From Pseudalgibacter ostreae (GTDB lineage: Bacteria > Bacteroidota > Bacteroidia > Flavobacteriales > Flavobacteriaceae): a stretch of DNA of 64,000 nucleotides. Under the pieces are notes generated by a model. It saw nothing but the letters and a program-made list of their open reading frames with translations, ran no database searches and was not told the DNA's origin. Shown piece by piece: positions 25,404 through 34,670 of this stretch (the stretch's first letter is position 1; each line of letters opens with the position of its first letter). The stretch spans positions 223,288 to 287,287 of the forward strand of contig NZ_JBHMFC010000103.1 of the NCBI RefSeq assembly GCF_042427585.1. The letters are read 5' to 3'. The translations under genes and the position numbers were made by a program.

Positions 25404-25750
25404 TGCAGGAACCGTATAACAAGCTTTTCATCAATTAGCGGCTCAAATTCATTACCTGCTCGCAAAACACCTTTTTGTAATCTAGATCGCCATGAATATC
25501 GCCCAGTTAAAATGGAATATCGAGATGGTGTACATACTGCAGATGCAGAATGTGCATCAGTAAAAACCATGGATTCTTTTGCAAATGCATCTATTTTTGG
25601 GGTTAATATTTTCCCACGTTCTGGATTTAAAACTTGAACATCACCATATCCCAAATCATCGCAAATTATATATACAATATTTGGTTGTTCTTGTGCCTCT
25701 GTATAGTTTACAATTAGCATTAGTAGTATTAAAAATCTTAAAATTCTCAT
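25397..25750 (-). pseudogene. Sulfatase, 5' part of a split gene with the formylglycine motif
   Basis: The 117-codon frame has a signal peptide (cleavage near residue 19-20), metal-site sequence NIVYIICDDLGYGD and the formylglycine site CTPSR at 73-77, followed by LTGRYSWRSRLQKGVL. The Trp-Arg pattern after the motif is typical of N-acetylgalactosamine-6-sulfatase-like enzymes. After PLIDEK the frame turns to nonsense and stops, while the adjacent frame carries TVPAMLKKAGYK. It overlaps the 3' part by seven bases. The sulfatase at 25762 ends only 12 bases from its start. Confidence 0.8.
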
Positions 25751-25761
25751 ATTATATTTAT

Positions 25762-27276
25762 TTATTTTTCTTTAAAATTGTAAGCCTCTAAATTATCATA
25801 TAGCCCAAATTCTTTTTTATTTAAATTGGCTGGATCTCCATAGCTTTTCATTAATTCTTCTAATTCTAACTTCAAAGATTCTCCTAAAGGAATATAAGCC
25901 TCTTCTTCAATTAAATTATCTAGTTCCCATGGATCTGATTCTAAATTGAATAATTGATAGGTATAAACATCATTTTTAGAACTAACTATTAGTTTAAAAT
26001 TATTTTTACGAACTGCTCTATGACCGCCTTCTGGATTATGATCTAAGTTTTCTTTTAACAAGTCACCTGGCCATGAATGGTATGCAAATAACATGCTTTC
26101 TCTAACTTCTCTTTCTTTACCCTTAATTACAGGAGTTAAATTTTTGGTATCAATAGATTGTGGTACTTCAAGCTCAGTTAAACCACATAAGGTCGGAAAT
26201 ATATCATGCAAATAAACCAAAGCATCCCTTTTTTGATTTTGTGGAATATTTGGTCCACAAAAAATTAATGGCACACTTATACTGTGTTCATAAACATTTT
26301 GTTTACCAAGTAGCCCATGTTGTCCTAATGCAAGTCCATTGTCTCCCGCAAAAACAATAATGGTATTTTCTGTTTGTCCAGAAACTTCCAGTGCCTCCAA
26401 AACTCGACCTATCTGAGCATCCGTTGCAGATATCATTGCATAATAATCAGAAATTTCTTTTTTTATTGCAATTTTGGTTCTAGGTTTAGACACTAGAACT
26501 TCATCCCTAATTTTATCGTCTGCAATCTCAAAAGGATGTTGAGGCATAAAATTAATGGGTAATTCTATCGCTTCAACAGGATACATGTCTTGAAATTCTT
26601 GTGGAGCTGTACGTGGGTCATGCGGTGCTGTAAAAGCCACATACATCAAAAACGGGTTTTCATCTTTATAATCTTTTAAAAAATCTACCGCAGCATCGGC
26701 AAAAACTTCGCTACTGAACTTTTCTCTAATTTGATAAGTTTCAGACCAACCTGTTTCTGGTTCATAATCATTAAGTTTGGTTCCAAAATGCACATCCATC
26801 CCTCCTAAAAAAGCAGATTTAATATGATTAAAACCACGTTCTAACCATACGTTACCATTATGCTGTTTTCCTGTTGCAAAGGTGGTATATCCATTGGCTT
26901 TAAAATATTCTGGAAAGGTTAGTAAGTTGCTCTTTCCTTGAAGTTCTTTAGGAAATGAAGATTGGGCATAAACGTTGGGCTCTATATTAAAAAAAATTCT
27001 TCCCGTCATTAGCATCGCTCTCCTTGGTGAACAAACGGCCGCTGTAGGCGCTCCTAAAATATAAGAATTTGTAAATGACGTTCCTTTATGGACTAATTTA
27101 TCCATATTTGGTGTTTTCACATGGTCCCGACCCATTGCACCAATAGTCCCTCCACGCTGATCATCTGTAAATAGAAAAAGAAGATTCGGCTTTTTAGAGT
27201 TCTGTTGCGCTTTAGTTTTACAACTAATAACTAAAATAATTAGTATTAATGTTATCCCTTTGATTATATAACTCAT
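25762..27276 (-). CDS. S1-type sulfatase lipoprotein (CSPRR variant)
   Basis: A 504-residue sulfatase with a lipoprotein signal (VISC, Cys19). The formylglycine site is CSPRR at 82-86, a C-x-P-x-R motif with Arg at the fourth place. Metal-site sequences are LLFLFTDDQRGG near 32 and FAGDNGLALGQHGLLGK later on. The C-terminal part shows LFNLESDPWELDNL, the usual closing region of the family. It lies between the DUF6250-like lipoprotein (upstream, 24 bases) and the split sulfatase (downstream). It resembles the choline-sulfatase/arylsulfatase branch, but the sulfate position is not predictable by eye. Confidence 0.87.
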   Translation of the reverse strand: MSYIIKGITLILIILVISCKTKAQQNSKKPNLLFLFTDDQRGGTIGAMGRDHVKTPNMDKLVHKGTSFTNSYILGAPTAAVCSPRRAMLMTGRIFFNIEPNVYAQSSFPKELQGKSNLLTFPEYFKANGYTTFATGKQHNGNVWLERGFNHIKSAFLGGMDVHFGTKLNDYEPETGWSETYQIREKFSSEVFADAAVDFLKDYKDENPFLMYVAFTAPHDPRTAPQEFQDMYPVEAIELPINFMPQHPFEIADDKIRDEVLVSKPRTKIAIKKEISDYYAMISATDAQIGRVLEALEVSGQTENTIIVFAGDNGLALGQHGLLGKQNVYEHSISVPLIFCGPNIPQNQKRDALVYLHDIFPTLCGLTELEVPQSIDTKNLTPVIKGKEREVRESMLFAYHSWPGDLLKENLDHNPEGGHRAVRKNNFKLIVSSKNDVYTYQLFNLESDPWELDNLIEEEAYIPLGESLKLELEELMKSYGDPANLNKKEFGLYDNLEAYNFKEK

Positions 27277-27300
27277 TTTTTTTGACTTTTAACAAACCTA

Positions 27301-28005
27301 TTATTCTAGTTGTGTTATCCTGAAATTTTCAATTTCCATATGATTGTTTACGGTTCTAAAACCAAAATATCCACTAGTATAAGGTTCAGGATCATTCATT
27401 TCAAAAATAACCTTTCCATCTCTCGTGTAACTTGTATAGTTGTCCTTGACCACAATCTTAATATGCATTTTTTTATTGGCAGTAATCATAAATTCCTCAT
27501 CCGTTAAATCATGCTTTGGCAATAAAGGCCTATCAATATTTCCATCATATCTTCGAAATCTAGTTTTGGTATTATTATGCCCGCCATAGCCTACATAGTA
27601 TTGTGTTAAATGATGATAATTCAAAAAAAGACCTGCACGAATCTTAGATTCCTTAAAGAAATCATCAGGATTTTTAGGATCATTTGCCATCCAAAAGCAA
27701 TTCATATCCGAAACCCTGTCATAAGGCCCATTATTATCAATGATTGTAATATCATATTCAATTTTTATGTTTCCTACCAACTTATGTTTGAACCAAGCGG
27801 TAAACCCTTTAACGTCTATAACTGTCATTTTACCATCTTCAACTGTAGTTGTGCCTTTCGGCTGTTGTTCTACAATCCAATTTGCATTAGTATCCAACAC
27901 GTCATTATGAATGAGCTTTTCTTTTGTTTCACAAGAACTAAGACATAATATGTTTATAAAAAACAATATGATAATAATTTTATTTTCTTTCAGGTATGTT
28001 CTCAA
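27301..28005 (-). CDS. DUF6250-like lipoprotein
   Basis: A 234-residue protein with a lipoprotein signal (LSSC, Cys25). The mature part is a concanavalin/jelly-roll-type beta-sandwich. Key phrases are YDRVSDMNCFWMANDPKNP, YYVGYGGHNNTKTRFRRYDG and GYFGFRTVNNHMEIENF, which I recognise as the DUF6250 pattern found in Bacteroidota polysaccharide loci. Catalytic function is not established; it could be a carbohydrate-binding module or an uncharacterised lyase. It is upstream of three sulfatases in the same direction. A gap of 324 bases separates it from the sulfatase at 28330. Confidence 0.7.
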   Translation of the reverse strand: MRTYLKENKIIIILFFINILCLSSCETKEKLIHNDVLDTNANWIVEQQPKGTTTVEDGKMTVIDVKGFTAWFKHKLVGNIKIEYDITIIDNNGPYDRVSDMNCFWMANDPKNPDDFFKESKIRAGLFLNYHHLTQYYVGYGGHNNTKTRFRRYDGNIDRPLLPKHDLTDEEFMITANKKMHIKIVVKDNYTSYTRDGKVIFEMNDPEPYTSGYFGFRTVNNHMEIENFRITQLE

Positions 28006-28329
28006 ATTATTAATTTAAATATTTGTTGACTTATTTATTAATTAACCGAATCTATTGACCAAACGGCATATTCCCTTCATATAGGCTGTTCCTAAAAAGG
28101 TTAAAAAGGTTGCCCTAGACAATTAGCATCTTTTAAAATATTTAGTTAAAAACCACCTCTCACCTATTCCTAAAATCGAATTTTAATCCTTAGTAACTTC
28201 TCTCTGAGGTCTCTTGCTTTTTCACTAAATTGTCATAATCGCTGAAAAATTAACGATTCTATTGTCCACTAAAATCTAGCTTTTAAGTGTTTACATGATT
28301 TGCCATACAGTCCAAATGACCTTAAGTAA
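28006..28329. other. 324-base gap without a recognisable gene
   Basis: AT-rich intergenic stretch between two co-directional genes. The - strand holds a short open piece reading KARDLREKLLRIK that vaguely resembles a piece (KARELHAIFIKN) in the relic-bearing gap near 48.2 kb, so it may be another gene relic. No promoter, RNA or terminator could be supported. Confidence 0.3.
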
Positions 28330-29826
28330 TTAATAAGGCTTATCAAATAAATCACTCGAAGTCATGTTACTGTTACTTGGCAACACCACCTTTCGCAAGA
28401 ATTTAGTATCCTCTGTCTCTTTACACCAATCCAATAATTTTTGGCGATAATCGTCAATATTTTTTGAAAACTCTTCAGAATTAACAAGGTTGTTCATTTC
28501 ATAAGGGTCGGTCTCAAGATCAAAGAATTGCTCTCTATTTTTACCCCAGCTATATAGCACATACTTATATTTTTTGGTAACCAACGCCCTTCCCATCGTA
28601 CCGAAAGCATTTCTGCCTTCAAATTTTGTTTCAACCACTACAAATTCTCTAGTGCCGTTTTCTGTATTATCTTCAACAATAGGCTTAATGCTTTTTCCTA
28701 ATAAATCTTTAGGGACTGAAACCCCTGCATAATCGCAGATGGTTGGATATAAATCCAATCCGTTAGAAATCAATGTTGAATTTACATCATTTTTTGATGT
28801 GCTAATTCTCTTAGTTTTTATAATAAAAGGCACATTGATGCTTTCTTGAAACAAAGCTGTTTTTTGATTCCAACCATGCGATGCATTGCCATCGCCATGA
28901 TCGCTGGTAAATATAATTACCGTATTGTCGCTCAGGCCCAATTCTTCTATGGCATCTATAATTTCACCTATTTCTTTATCTACTTTTTCCACCAACCTGT
29001 AATAAGTATAGCGATACTGTCGCCAATCTTCCTCTGTATAGTTTTGGGTGGGATATGTTTTTACCTGTATGCCCTGTTCAAGTTCCAACGCTTCTGGAAA
29101 TGTCTCTGATTTTTTGAAGTTAATAGGCAATTCTGGGGTTTCATTCAATGGTACGCGTGTCACATTGCCATAAGGTAGCGGTTCATTTCTCGCCCATTCA
29201 CAAATATTATGTGGATTGTCAAAAGATGCCACTAAAAAGAAAGGCTGCGGATTCTCTTTTCTTGATTTTAAATAATCGATACATTTTTCCGCCAATGGAA
29301 TATCCCCAAAACCTGAAATTTTATCAAAACCGTATCCGTCGGGAATTTCGGCTTCGTGTGCATGCCACTTCCCACCATACGCACAATCGTAGCCAGCCTC
29401 TCGCAACCTATTACCCAAACTATTTTGCTTATCTTCAGCAGACATAATATTGTCGCCCTCTTTATTAGAATTCACACCAATTGTATGTGGAAATTTGCCT
29501 GTAAAAATACTGGAACGTGCGGGTACGCACAACGGAAAAGTGACGTAGGCGTTTTTAAAACGTGTCCCTGTTTTGGCGAGTTTGTCCAGATTTGGGGTAT
29601 GTAAATTGGAATTTCCTGCAACGCTTAAAGCTTCCGCTTGGTGTTGATCGGTCATGATTAAAACAATGTTCGGTCTGTCCTGATTTGAAAGTTCAACTTG
29701 CTGAGCATTAACATCCTTTTCATTTTGCTTACAGCCTACCAATAAAGTGATTATTGGAAAGCCCATAAAAAATAGTTTTCTAAAATATTTAATGAATATT
29801 TTTTTTGATTGTAGTGGTGTTTTCAT
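28330..29826 (-). CDS. S1-type sulfatase lipoprotein (CVPAR variant)
   Basis: A 498-residue sulfatase. The N-terminus carries a basic stretch, then a hydrophobic segment and lipobox LVGC with Cys32. The formylglycine site is CVPAR at 100-104 (C-x-P-x-R with Ala instead of Ser). Metal-site sequences are NIVLIMTDQHQAEA near 53 and FTSDHGDGNASHGW further on. The layout resembles choline-sulfatase/heparan-type sulfatases of Bacteroidota. It lies between the DUF6250-like lipoprotein and the toroid protein at 30011, co-directional with both but with gaps of 324 and 184 bases. Confidence 0.86.
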   Translation of the reverse strand: MKTPLQSKKIFIKYFRKLFFMGFPIITLLVGCKQNEKDVNAQQVELSNQDRPNIVLIMTDQHQAEALSVAGNSNLHTPNLDKLAKTGTRFKNAYVTFPLCVPARSSIFTGKFPHTIGVNSNKEGDNIMSAEDKQNSLGNRLREAGYDCAYGGKWHAHEAEIPDGYGFDKISGFGDIPLAEKCIDYLKSRKENPQPFFLVASFDNPHNICEWARNEPLPYGNVTRVPLNETPELPINFKKSETFPEALELEQGIQVKTYPTQNYTEEDWRQYRYTYYRLVEKVDKEIGEIIDAIEELGLSDNTVIIFTSDHGDGNASHGWNQKTALFQESINVPFIIKTKRISTSKNDVNSTLISNGLDLYPTICDYAGVSVPKDLLGKSIKPIVEDNTENGTREFVVVETKFEGRNAFGTMGRALVTKKYKYVLYSWGKNREQFFDLETDPYEMNNLVNSEEFSKNIDDYRQKLLDWCKETEDTKFLRKVVLPSNSNMTSSDLFDKPY

Positions 29827-30010
29827 GGTATTTAAATATTTATGAGTTTATATTTACTTAATTTTTTAGCTTAATATTATAAGAATTGTAATTCTAGTTT
29901 AAAAACCAAACTTAAAATTATACTATCAAAATTGGATGATTTACTTGATTTATGAGGATTATTAGGTTAAGGATTCTCTTTAATTTTTAAACTCAAAATG
30001 ATTTTCGGTT

Positions 30011-32143
30011 TTAAAACTTATAAATTTTAATATTATCATAAAGACCAGCTGCTGGAACCATAAGTCTAATTGCAAAATAGCCTCCAGACAAAACGTCTTT
30101 AGGATTGTGTTCAGTATAAATAAAAGCTGTTTTGCCATCAATCTGCCAAGTAATGGTATTATCTTTTTTAATAAGCTTTAAATGATGGACTTTATTTTTG
30201 TTATCTATAGTGTAATCAAACCCCGTTGTAAGTATCTTTTTTTCTGGACTTTTCCTTAAATTGGTAGTTTTTCTATCTGGAGCGAAAAAACTAATTCTTG
30301 ACCCCACTAAATCGCTTTTAGTATATTGAGCAGCTAATCCGTTGCGCAACTTTAATTTAGGATCAAAAACACTTTCCCCTTTTATTCCTAAATGGTCAAA
30401 CATGATCATATGCAAAGCGTACTCACTTAGAGTTTGAAAATCAAATTCCAAGATATAATTATCAGGCGTTTTATTTTTATTCCAAAAAACGATATGTCCT
30501 CCTGCAAAATTTTCCTCAATTTTATAATCTTCTGAATTATGATCTAAATCTTTTTGCATTTGGGATTCCACAAAATCATAATAGCCCATACCATTATTTT
30601 CTTTAATCTGATTTTGACTGAGATATTCCTGAGTGCTTTTTGAATATGTACTATGTAAAAGTAACTTTCCGTTTTCAATTTTTGCTATACCTGGACCTTC
30701 CATGATCCAATCATCGAGCGCTAAAGGATTATCGAAACTATTTTGATAAACAAGATTTAGATTTTGCGTTTTTAAATCTTTTAATTTTAGGATTTCAAAT
30801 AAACAATAAGCGTCGTAAACGTCTCTTTTTATAGCGATGTTATTATCCAAAATGTGTTCTACAACTATTTTGTACACTTCAGGACGGTAACTTGCATACC
30901 AAATATAGCCATCATAGCTGATAGGGGTATTTGCTTTAGCACTGCCTGCGCCATTTAACCGCTCTGCAAAATTGCCGCTTTTTTTATCGAGCACTTCAAC
31001 CAATGTATTGGCCATCGCCAAAATGTATCGTTCTTCAAAATTGTAACGTCCACTTTTATAAATTAGTTGGAAATCTCGAGAGTCGAAGGAGCCATGTTGA
31101 AAATCTTCGGACTGGCCTAGGTTTTCTGATTGTGCGTGGTCGCTGTAAGGATAGCTTACACATTCCTTTCCATTTACCTTTTTAAAGGTCATATCTTCCA
31201 CAAGATAGTTAATCATTGCCTGGTTTACTTTGTCTATTTGACGTACTTTTTCTGGATCGATGTTTAACTTCTCATAAGCTTCTGCTAGGGGTATTGCGCC
31301 AGACATTAAAGGGAACACTCTGTTATAAATATAAACTTTGCCATGCCATTCACTCCGTTGCATTGTTTTAGGATAACGGAATAAATTATCTGCGCCTACA
31401 AAAACTTTATAGGTATAATCTAATGTTTTTTGGGCTTCTTTTGCTAGCGATATGGCGATGTCATAATATGATTTTCCTTTATATTGTTTATTCCATAACT
31501 CCTTGTTTTCTGCAATCATTCTTACAGGGATAGTAATCATAGGAACACCTGCAAAACCCGAAGCTCCTGGTGCTAAACCGTGACTACCATCCTCATAAAT
31601 TTCTAATTCTTTATAATTTGGCCAAACAGGAGCAATACTTCTATCATAACTGATTTGGTAACATGTGTACCTATCGTCAACCTTACTTATATTATCATTT
31701 CTATAAACAACCGCTCGTTCAGCTATTTCTATGGCTCTATTTACAAGCACAATATCATTGTCTTTTTTATATAACCATTCTAGCATATAACTATTCATCC
31801 TTTTACGGAAATAGTAGTTCATGTCGTTGTGGGTGGGCAACCAAGCATTTAGCACATACTGCTTTAAGCCTTCAAATTCTGCACTTGTTACTGGGTTATA
31901 AATATTATCTAATATCATGTAACGTGCCGCAGGATCTTCCCAATCGTATTTTAATACCGCTGTAGATTCTATAAAATCAATATTTCTTATTAACTTTCTA
32001 TTCTTGGATCTTGCAACTGCTCCTATTGAATAGAGACCTATTAAAATAATTATAATGATGTGAGAAACTTTCATAACACTTGTATTTAATAAAATTCTAT
32101 AATTAATATTTACTTTTACATTTGTTTTTTTTAAGTAAAACAA
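30011..32143 (-). CDS. Secreted alpha-toroid protein with C-terminal DUF1961-like beta-sandwich
   Basis: The likely start is the ATG at 32074 (MKVSHIIIIILIGLYSIGAV), a signal peptide; the longer frame from 32143 adds 23 unlikely residues. The N-terminal two thirds is helical, with RMNSYMLEWLYKKDND and an aromatic-rich region, suggesting an (alpha/alpha)n toroid of the kind used by many lyases and GH88-like hydrolases. The C-terminal ~230 residues (from about 480) form a beta-sandwich with ILEFDFQTLSEYALHMIMFD and GGYFAIRLMVPAAGLYDNI, resembling DUF1961. The enzyme class is not recognised. It starts two bases before the end of the PL8 gene, so tight co-expression with that lyase is likely. Confidence 0.7.
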   Translation of the reverse strand: MFYLKKTNVKVNINYRILLNTSVMKVSHIIIIILIGLYSIGAVARSKNRKLIRNIDFIESTAVLKYDWEDPAARYMILDNIYNPVTSAEFEGLKQYVLNAWLPTHNDMNYYFRKRMNSYMLEWLYKKDNDIVLVNRAIEIAERAVVYRNDNISKVDDRYTCYQISYDRSIAPVWPNYKELEIYEDGSHGLAPGASGFAGVPMITIPVRMIAENKELWNKQYKGKSYYDIAISLAKEAQKTLDYTYKVFVGADNLFRYPKTMQRSEWHGKVYIYNRVFPLMSGAIPLAEAYEKLNIDPEKVRQIDKVNQAMINYLVEDMTFKKVNGKECVSYPYSDHAQSENLGQSEDFQHGSFDSRDFQLIYKSGRYNFEERYILAMANTLVEVLDKKSGNFAERLNGAGSAKANTPISYDGYIWYASYRPEVYKIVVEHILDNNIAIKRDVYDAYCLFEILKLKDLKTQNLNLVYQNSFDNPLALDDWIMEGPGIAKIENGKLLLHSTYSKSTQEYLSQNQIKENNGMGYYDFVESQMQKDLDHNSEDYKIEENFAGGHIVFWNKNKTPDNYILEFDFQTLSEYALHMIMFDHLGIKGESVFDPKLKLRNGLAAQYTKSDLVGSRISFFAPDRKTTNLRKSPEKKILTTGFDYTIDNKNKVHHLKLIKKDNTITWQIDGKTAFIYTEHNPKDVLSGGYFAIRLMVPAAGLYDNIKIYKF

Positions 32144-32145
32144 GC

Positions 32146-34626
32146 TTATTTAATAGAAATCTCAACAACAGCTGGTTTTCCACATAACTTTCCCTGGGGC
32201 ATAGGCACTGAAATAATATTCCATATCCCATCCTTCATTACATAATCTCCTTCTATTGGTAATGTCGTTTTAACTGTAATCGTTTTTAAGTTTTTGTTCA
32301 TTTCTGCATCTGTTATAGAAAGTTTGTAATATCCATCCATCTTTTCCAATAATAAGGCACAAGGCGCAGATACTTTTACTTGTGTTTCTTTGGTTTTAAG
32401 AATTTTATTAGGATTGTAAAAAGAAGCACCTAAATAGTCATCTCCCCAACTTATAGCTTGTAAGTCTACAGAATTTTCAATAATATTTAAAGGTATCGCT
32501 TTAAATGCTTTATCAGAACTTTCTTTACCTCCGTAAACAACATAAGCATAATGACCGTTTTCAACGTTTTTTCCGTGGTTTATATACATTTGGAAAATAG
32601 ATTCTTCTTCGGGAAGGTTTTTATGCTTTTTATTGGATTCGTTAATTGCTTCCCACTTTGTTTTTCTTTTTTCGGTTAATAAAAAAACTTTCCCCATGGT
32701 ATATTTCGGCAATACCGCATATGAAAAACCATCTTTTTGAGAAGCCCAAACCAAATCATTTCCCGTTAATTGTAATGCTATATTTCCTGTAACATTAGTT
32801 TGTTTTTCTTCTGAATAAAATTGTAATGTGTTATTGTAATGTGTTTGATCTAAGGTGGTCCATATATCACCTTCCATTTGAGGATTTAAGTTGTTAATAC
32901 CCGCTCCTAAAGCAATCATATAGTCATCCACCATAAAATAAGCTTTGTTTGCTTTTATACCATAAATAGTTGTGTTTGGGTCTGTTTTTCCTATTGGGTC
33001 GTTTACATTTTTTTTATCTGATGCATTCATTTTTTCGAAGATGAATCCAGAGGCTGCATTTTTACCTCCGCTGGTTGCTGCAGCCGCAAAGTTATGCTTA
33101 CTACAATAGCCACGCCAATTAGTTACAGGAACAAGTTTGTCTTCGCCCTGTCTGGAAGTCACTCCTGGAACTGCTGTAAGATTCCAGGCACCTATTGCTT
33201 TGTGATACTCGTTGCCATCCTTCATAAAGAAAGTCATCCCATCACAGGTGAAGAAATTATATTTATCTGCCATGGTATGAGCGCTTTCTATACCATCACA
33301 TCTTATAGAAGCCATACTTACAGACATGTAATAATCTGGATTCTTTTTTATTAGGTTGTCGTTGTTAAAAAACCAACGTGTTCCTGTATAATACCCGTCT
33401 TGGTAAGCTTGCATACTTATCTGTTTGTCTTTTATATCCGCTTTTAGATCTTTTAACTCCTGCTGTTCCTCTGCAGAATATGATGAAAACCAGTCATTGA
33501 TCGTGCTTTTTATCATTTTATCTGTTTTGATGAACTCTGGCTTAAGCCCAGTGTACTCCATATTTGCCCTACTTAGACTGGGAGGAGTAAACCCCTTATA
33601 ATAATACCATGAGCTGCCCCGAAAATAATTGATAAGTGATTGCGCATTTTCTTGGTCCAACTGCTTTGCCCACGGGGTCCCCTTGAATTCATCTAATAGG
33701 CTTAAAGCTGCAGAAGTGCCAGATATTGGGTATCCCCAAACCAAACATTGCATGCCATGTCCCCAACCAGCGCCGTCTGCAGTAAAACCTTCGGTCCAGA
33801 AGGCATCGTCATAAGTGTTTTGAGATACATTGCTGAGCCCTCCTTTTGCCACAACAGATAGCACGTCCATCATCTCCACAGAACTCATCGCCGCAGCTGT
33901 TGGCAATAACGAACGGTACCCCAAACCATTGCCTCCTACCCACCAAACATGATTCCGGAAACGTTCTACGCTTACTGGGTTTTTATCTGTTTCATCATTT
34001 CGGTAAGGCTGTGTCCAGGACTGATAGCTCATCTCTTTTAAACTATTATTAGCTTGAATTGCTACCGCGTCTTTAATAATCCCTTTTTCTATATCCTCCA
34101 TGGCACCAAATAAACCAAAATAGGTGTTCACCGCTGCCGTAGGAATAGCAAAACAACTAATATGAAACCTCCCCGTTGTATTACTACCTCTGTCTGCCTC
34201 TATCTTACTATAGTTATTAATGGCTTTAAAAAGTTTTGGCAATGTTTCATCTTTTTTATAAGTTGTATTCGGTTTTTCTCTGTAAGTTTTCGCGATACGC
34301 CACATTCTGTTAAATGCGATTTGAAGAAATTTGCCGACAAATACTTGCGACTCTGTATGCTTAGAAAGATTCAGCTTCTTGTTTTCGATTTCATTTTGTT
34401 GATCTATCAGATCGGTAAACTGACCATTATTGTTTAACAATTTGACACACTCTTCTGGCGTTATTTTTTCAACCTTTCCCTTGCTAAGTTGGTGTCCTCT
34501 GTATTCATTTTTAGAAAAGTGTTTTCTCAAGTCTTGCACTGATTGTTGCTTTGGCGTAAGTTGAGCTTGAACCAAGGTGGTGGCTAGAACCAATACAAAT
34601 ATTACGAGTGTTTTGAATGATTTCAT
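32146..34626 (-). CDS. PL8-like lyase (chondroitinase AC / hyaluronate lyase type)
   Basis: An 826-residue secreted lyase with a signal peptide (cleavage near residue 21). The N-terminal alpha-toroid runs to about residue 390, with RNHVWWVGGNGLGYRSLLP and the catalytic-loop region GAGWGHGMQCLVWGYPISG near 290. The lyase-8 beta-sandwiches follow, with EYHKAIGAWNLTAVPGVTS near 475 and a C-terminal lyase-8_C-like end. Family enzymes cut chondroitin, hyaluronan or xanthan by beta-elimination using His/Tyr/Arg. His in GWGHG and the nearby Arg/Asn are present. Nearby chondroitin-ABC-like genes favour a chondroitin substrate. Confidence 0.8.
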   Translation of the reverse strand: MKSFKTLVIFVLVLATTLVQAQLTPKQQSVQDLRKHFSKNEYRGHQLSKGKVEKITPEECVKLLNNNGQFTDLIDQQNEIENKKLNLSKHTESQVFVGKFLQIAFNRMWRIAKTYREKPNTTYKKDETLPKLFKAINNYSKIEADRGSNTTGRFHISCFAIPTAAVNTYFGLFGAMEDIEKGIIKDAVAIQANNSLKEMSYQSWTQPYRNDETDKNPVSVERFRNHVWWVGGNGLGYRSLLPTAAAMSSVEMMDVLSVVAKGGLSNVSQNTYDDAFWTEGFTADGAGWGHGMQCLVWGYPISGTSAALSLLDEFKGTPWAKQLDQENAQSLINYFRGSSWYYYKGFTPPSLSRANMEYTGLKPEFIKTDKMIKSTINDWFSSYSAEEQQELKDLKADIKDKQISMQAYQDGYYTGTRWFFNNDNLIKKNPDYYMSVSMASIRCDGIESAHTMADKYNFFTCDGMTFFMKDGNEYHKAIGAWNLTAVPGVTSRQGEDKLVPVTNWRGYCSKHNFAAAATSGGKNAASGFIFEKMNASDKKNVNDPIGKTDPNTTIYGIKANKAYFMVDDYMIALGAGINNLNPQMEGDIWTTLDQTHYNNTLQFYSEEKQTNVTGNIALQLTGNDLVWASQKDGFSYAVLPKYTMGKVFLLTEKRKTKWEAINESNKKHKNLPEEESIFQMYINHGKNVENGHYAYVVYGGKESSDKAFKAIPLNIIENSVDLQAISWGDDYLGASFYNPNKILKTKETQVKVSAPCALLLEKMDGYYKLSITDAEMNKNLKTITVKTTLPIEGDYVMKDGIWNIISVPMPQGKLCGKPAVVEISIK

Positions 34627-34670
34627 TTTTTGCTTTAATAATTAGTTTTGATGCTGGATTAACTTAACAA

